Source of the DNA: an uncultured Oscillibacter sp.
GTDB taxonomy: Bacteria; Bacillota; Clostridia; Oscillospirales; Oscillospiraceae
NCBI GenBank assembly: GCA_900544105.1
Contig: UQUC01000057.1
Location: forward strand, 1 to 14,574
Length of the DNA: 14,574 bases
Direction of reading: 5' to 3'
Part shown: positions 13,353 through 14,574 of the stretch, one piece after another
Layout: every line of letters starts with the position of its first letter
Numbering within the stretch: position 1 is the stretch's first letter
Made by a program: the position numbers and the translations under genes
Notes under the pieces: generated by a model
Told to the model about the DNA's origin: nothing
Seen by the model: only the letters and a program-made list of their open reading frames with translations
The model's database searches: none

Positions 13353-13924
13353 GAACGGAGCGGGTAGGCTTTGCTCTGTGCGGGTCCTTTTGCACTCATG
13401 AAAAGGCGCTTGCGGCGCTGAAACGGCTGACGGAGGAATACGAGACAGTCATTCCCATCGTGTCGGAGAATGCCGCCTTTACGGATACGCGGTTTGGAAC
13501 GTCCGACGCGCTGCTGGAGCAGTTAGAGGAATTGACAGGCCATGCGGTCCTTTGTGATATTCCGTCGGTAGAACCGCTGGGGCCGAAGGGGATGATCGAC
13601 GTGCTGGTTATCGCTCCTTGCACTGGCAACACACTGGCAAAACTGGCCCACGGCATCACCGATACAACGGTGACCATGGCGGCCAAATCCCACCTGCGGG
13701 GCGGCAGGCCAGTGGTGATCGCCTTCTCTACCAATGATGGCCTTTCCGCCTCGGCGAAGAATATTGGGGAACTGCTCAACCGAAAGCATTATTATTTCGT
13801 GCCCTTCGGACAGGATGATCCGGAGAAGAAACCTACATCCTTAGCTGCGAATTTTGGGCTGATCGGAAAAACGGTAGAGGCTGCACTGGAGGGAAAACAG
13901 CTTCAACCATTGCTCTTAAAGTAG
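13349..13924 (+). CDS. dpaB: Dipicolinate synthase subunit B (SpoVFB)
   Basis: A 191-residue flavoprotein-fold subunit that works with DpaA in making dipicolinic acid for spores. GFALCGSFCTH (7-17) is the N-terminal nucleotide/flavin-binding loop, VLVIAPCTGNTLAKLAHGITD (86-105) is the family's signature around C91, and SLAANFGLI lies near the C-terminus. The ATG overlaps the dpaA stop (ATGA), with AGGGGG ahead inside dpaA, so the two are coupled. An earlier in-frame ATG at 13244 lies inside dpaA and is rejected. In B. subtilis the operon continues with asd, dapG and dapA; here it ends at dpaB and the next gene is 16S rRNA. Confidence 0.94.
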   Translation: MRTERVGFALCGSFCTHEKALAALKRLTEEYETVIPIVSENAAFTDTRFGTSDALLEQLEELTGHAVLCDIPSVEPLGPKGMIDVLVIAPCTGNTLAKLAHGITDTTVTMAAKSHLRGGRPVVIAFSTNDGLSASAKNIGELLNRKHYYFVPFGQDDPEKKPTSLAANFGLIGKTVEAALEGKQLQPLLLK

Positions 13925-13932
13925 TTTTTTGG

Positions 13933-13968
13933 AGGGCTGGACACGGGAAAACAGGGTCCGGCCCTTTA
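13933..13968 (+). terminator. Likely terminator of the cca-dpaAB unit
   Basis: A 10-bp stem with one G-U pair (13933-13942 with 13956-13965) encloses a 13-nt loop and is followed by TTTACAT, a short T tract. It begins 8 nt after the dpaB stop, beyond a T6 run at 13925-13930. Confidence 0.65.
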
Positions 13969-14025
13969 CATAGAGTTGACAGCCAATTTACCTGATAAGG
14001 CAAAATGACGAAACATGTCGAAAAA

Positions 14026-14055
14026 TTGATAAGTACAGATAATAATAACTATAAT
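14026..14055 (+). promoter_or_regulatory. Candidate rRNA promoter, distal
   Basis: TTGATA (14026-14031), an 18-nt spacer and a perfect TATAAT (14050-14055), in very AT-rich sequence. It is about 460 nt before the 16S start. An AT-rich inverted repeat, TTTACAT (14055-14061) with ATGTAAA (14089-14095), follows. Confidence 0.5.
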
Positions 14056-14143
14056 TTACATTAGCTAAGTACAAAAAATAACAATGTTATGTAAACTACT
14101 TTTGAGAGACAAGAAAAAAGTGAACAAACCATTTAAAGACATG

Positions 14144-14172
14144 TTGACTTTTCCTTGATCGTCTGGTATTCT
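14144..14172 (+). promoter_or_regulatory. Candidate rRNA promoter, middle
   Basis: TTGACT (14144-14149), a 17-nt spacer and TATTCT (14167-14172), with a TGG before it forming an extended -10. An A-rich stretch at 14110-14137 could act as an UP element. Confidence 0.65.
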
Positions 14173-14269
14173 AACTAAGCTGTTTGACGGCGATGAAGTG
14201 AATGAGTCGAGGACTTGAAGATCTGAAAAGATCGGAAAGAAAAATCTGAAAAAGATTTGAAAAAAGTAC

Positions 14270-14298
14270 TTGACAAATGAAACTGAGCCTGATATAAT
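14270..14298 (+). promoter_or_regulatory. Consensus rRNA promoter, proximal
   Basis: TTGACA (14270-14275), a 17-nt spacer and TATAAT (14293-14298) are both perfect, with TGA before the -10 as an extended element. Start is expected near 14305. Two short hairpin-forming repeats, GATC-TGAAAA-GATC (14220-14233) and AAATCT-GAAAA-AGATTT (14242-14258), lie just upstream in the A-rich UP-element position. Confidence 0.92.
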
Positions 14299-14304
14299 AG
14301 TGAC

Positions 14305-14518
14305 TGTTCCGCTTGAGGGACGTGCACCTTGTAAATTAAACAACGTGAGAAAAGAAAGCACCAGCGGAGCGAGCTTTTCACGAGGCTCGCGACGAAGTTG
14401 TGGGTGAATAGGCCGTAGTCAATTCGGCTGAAAGCAGCAACTATAAAATAGAAGTAAATGAAGTCATGATAAATGACTCTATGATTGATTTAAGCAGCTG
14501 AGGCTGTTTAGATACCAT
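14305..14518 (+). other. Leader of the 16S rRNA transcript
   Basis: About 214 nt separate the proximal promoter start from 16S. CACCTTGTAAATTAAACAAC (14325-14344) resembles the boxA-like antitermination region seen in clostridial rRNA leaders. It is followed by a foldable block: ACAAC (14340-14344) with GTTGT (14397-14401), GTGAGAAAAG with CTTTTCAC (a 2-nt bulge), or GCGAGC (14369-14374) with GCTCGC (14385-14390). Some of these pairings exclude each other. AGTCAT/ATGACT further on may be part of a processing stem. No open reading frame is credible here. Confidence 0.6.
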
Positions 14519-14574
14519 ATTATAGAGAGTTTGATCCTGGCTCAGGACGAACGCTGGCGGCGTGCTTAACACAT
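14519..14574 (+). rRNA. 16S ribosomal RNA, 5' end (continues beyond window)
   Basis: AGAGTTTGATCCTGGCTCAG at 14526-14545 is the universal 16S 5' sequence (E. coli positions 8-27). It is followed by GACGAACGCTGGCGGCGTGC and TTAACACAT, the usual clostridial/Firmicutes form. The mature 5' end is set about 7 nt upstream by analogy with E. coli and is approximate. Only the first roughly 56 nt are present; 23S and 5S would be expected to the right. Confidence 0.97.

Noticed and set aside
13976..14004. TTGACA at 13976-13981 as a further rRNA promoter
   Set aside because: The 17-nt position reads GGCAAA; only poor -10 matches exist at unfavourable spacing.
14065..14381. Minus-strand open frames upstream of 16S
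   Set aside because: They run through the rRNA promoters and leader, are AT-driven and Phe/Ser-rich, and lack start signals.
1..14574. CRISPR array, tRNA gene, transposase, prophage or toxin-antitoxin genes
   Set aside because: Looked for on both strands; no spaced direct repeats, cloverleaf sequences, or protein motifs of these kinds were seen.

Overview
The window looks like a piece of chromosome from a spore-forming, moderately high-GC member of the Clostridia, most likely Oscillospiraceae (Oscillibacter-like). The taxonomic placement is my inference. It rests on strong AGGAGG-type ribosome binding sites, an electron-bifurcating NfnAB pair, dipicolinate synthase genes (spore formation), an Asp23/Gls24-FakA pair, and a 16S rRNA start that reads like a clostridial one. 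Nothing suggests a phage, transposon, CRISPR array or other mobile element. It is mostly core housekeeping sequence.

Layout, left to right. (1) Minus strand, 2231-93: promoter, a small Asp23/Gls24 (YloU-like) protein and the fatty-acid-kinase-like FakA, followed by a cluster of hairpins at the left edge. (2) Minus strand, about 5630-2271: a lipoprotein of unknown function, a perfect 14-bp hairpin, an MBOAT membrane O-acyltransferase and its DHHW/AlgJ-like partner, ending in a terminator. These two probably O-acetylate an extracytoplasmic glycan. (3) Plus strand, 5763-8129: an excellent promoter, nfnA and nfnB (NADH-dependent ferredoxin:NADP+ oxidoreductase) and a textbook terminator. (4) An intergenic stretch, 8130-8378, with a GC-rich decayed-looking segment and a perfect 15-bp hairpin. 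(5) Minus strand, 11111-8379: murC, a YbaK/ProX-type tRNA-editing deacylase and a coiled-coil lipoprotein, in one tightly spaced unit. (6) Plus strand, 11032-13968: cca (CCA-adding enzyme), then dpaA and dpaB (dipicolinate synthase), with a long hairpin exactly between cca and the dpaA start codon. (7) 13970-14574: an AT-rich region with three tandem sigma-A-type promoters, a structured leader and the first roughly 56 nt of a 16S rRNA gene that continues past the window.

No obviously novel multi-gene system is visible. The most interesting signals are RNA-level. A 57-nt hairpin encloses the ribosome binding site of dpaA and ends one base before its TTG start. A short GC hairpin plus T6 lies between the apparent murC promoter and murC, as in an attenuator. 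The core promoters of murC and cca face and overlap each other. A strong hairpin sits between the lipoprotein and MBOAT genes where no separate promoter fits. All functions are assigned from recognised motifs and remembered family sequences; no database search was run.
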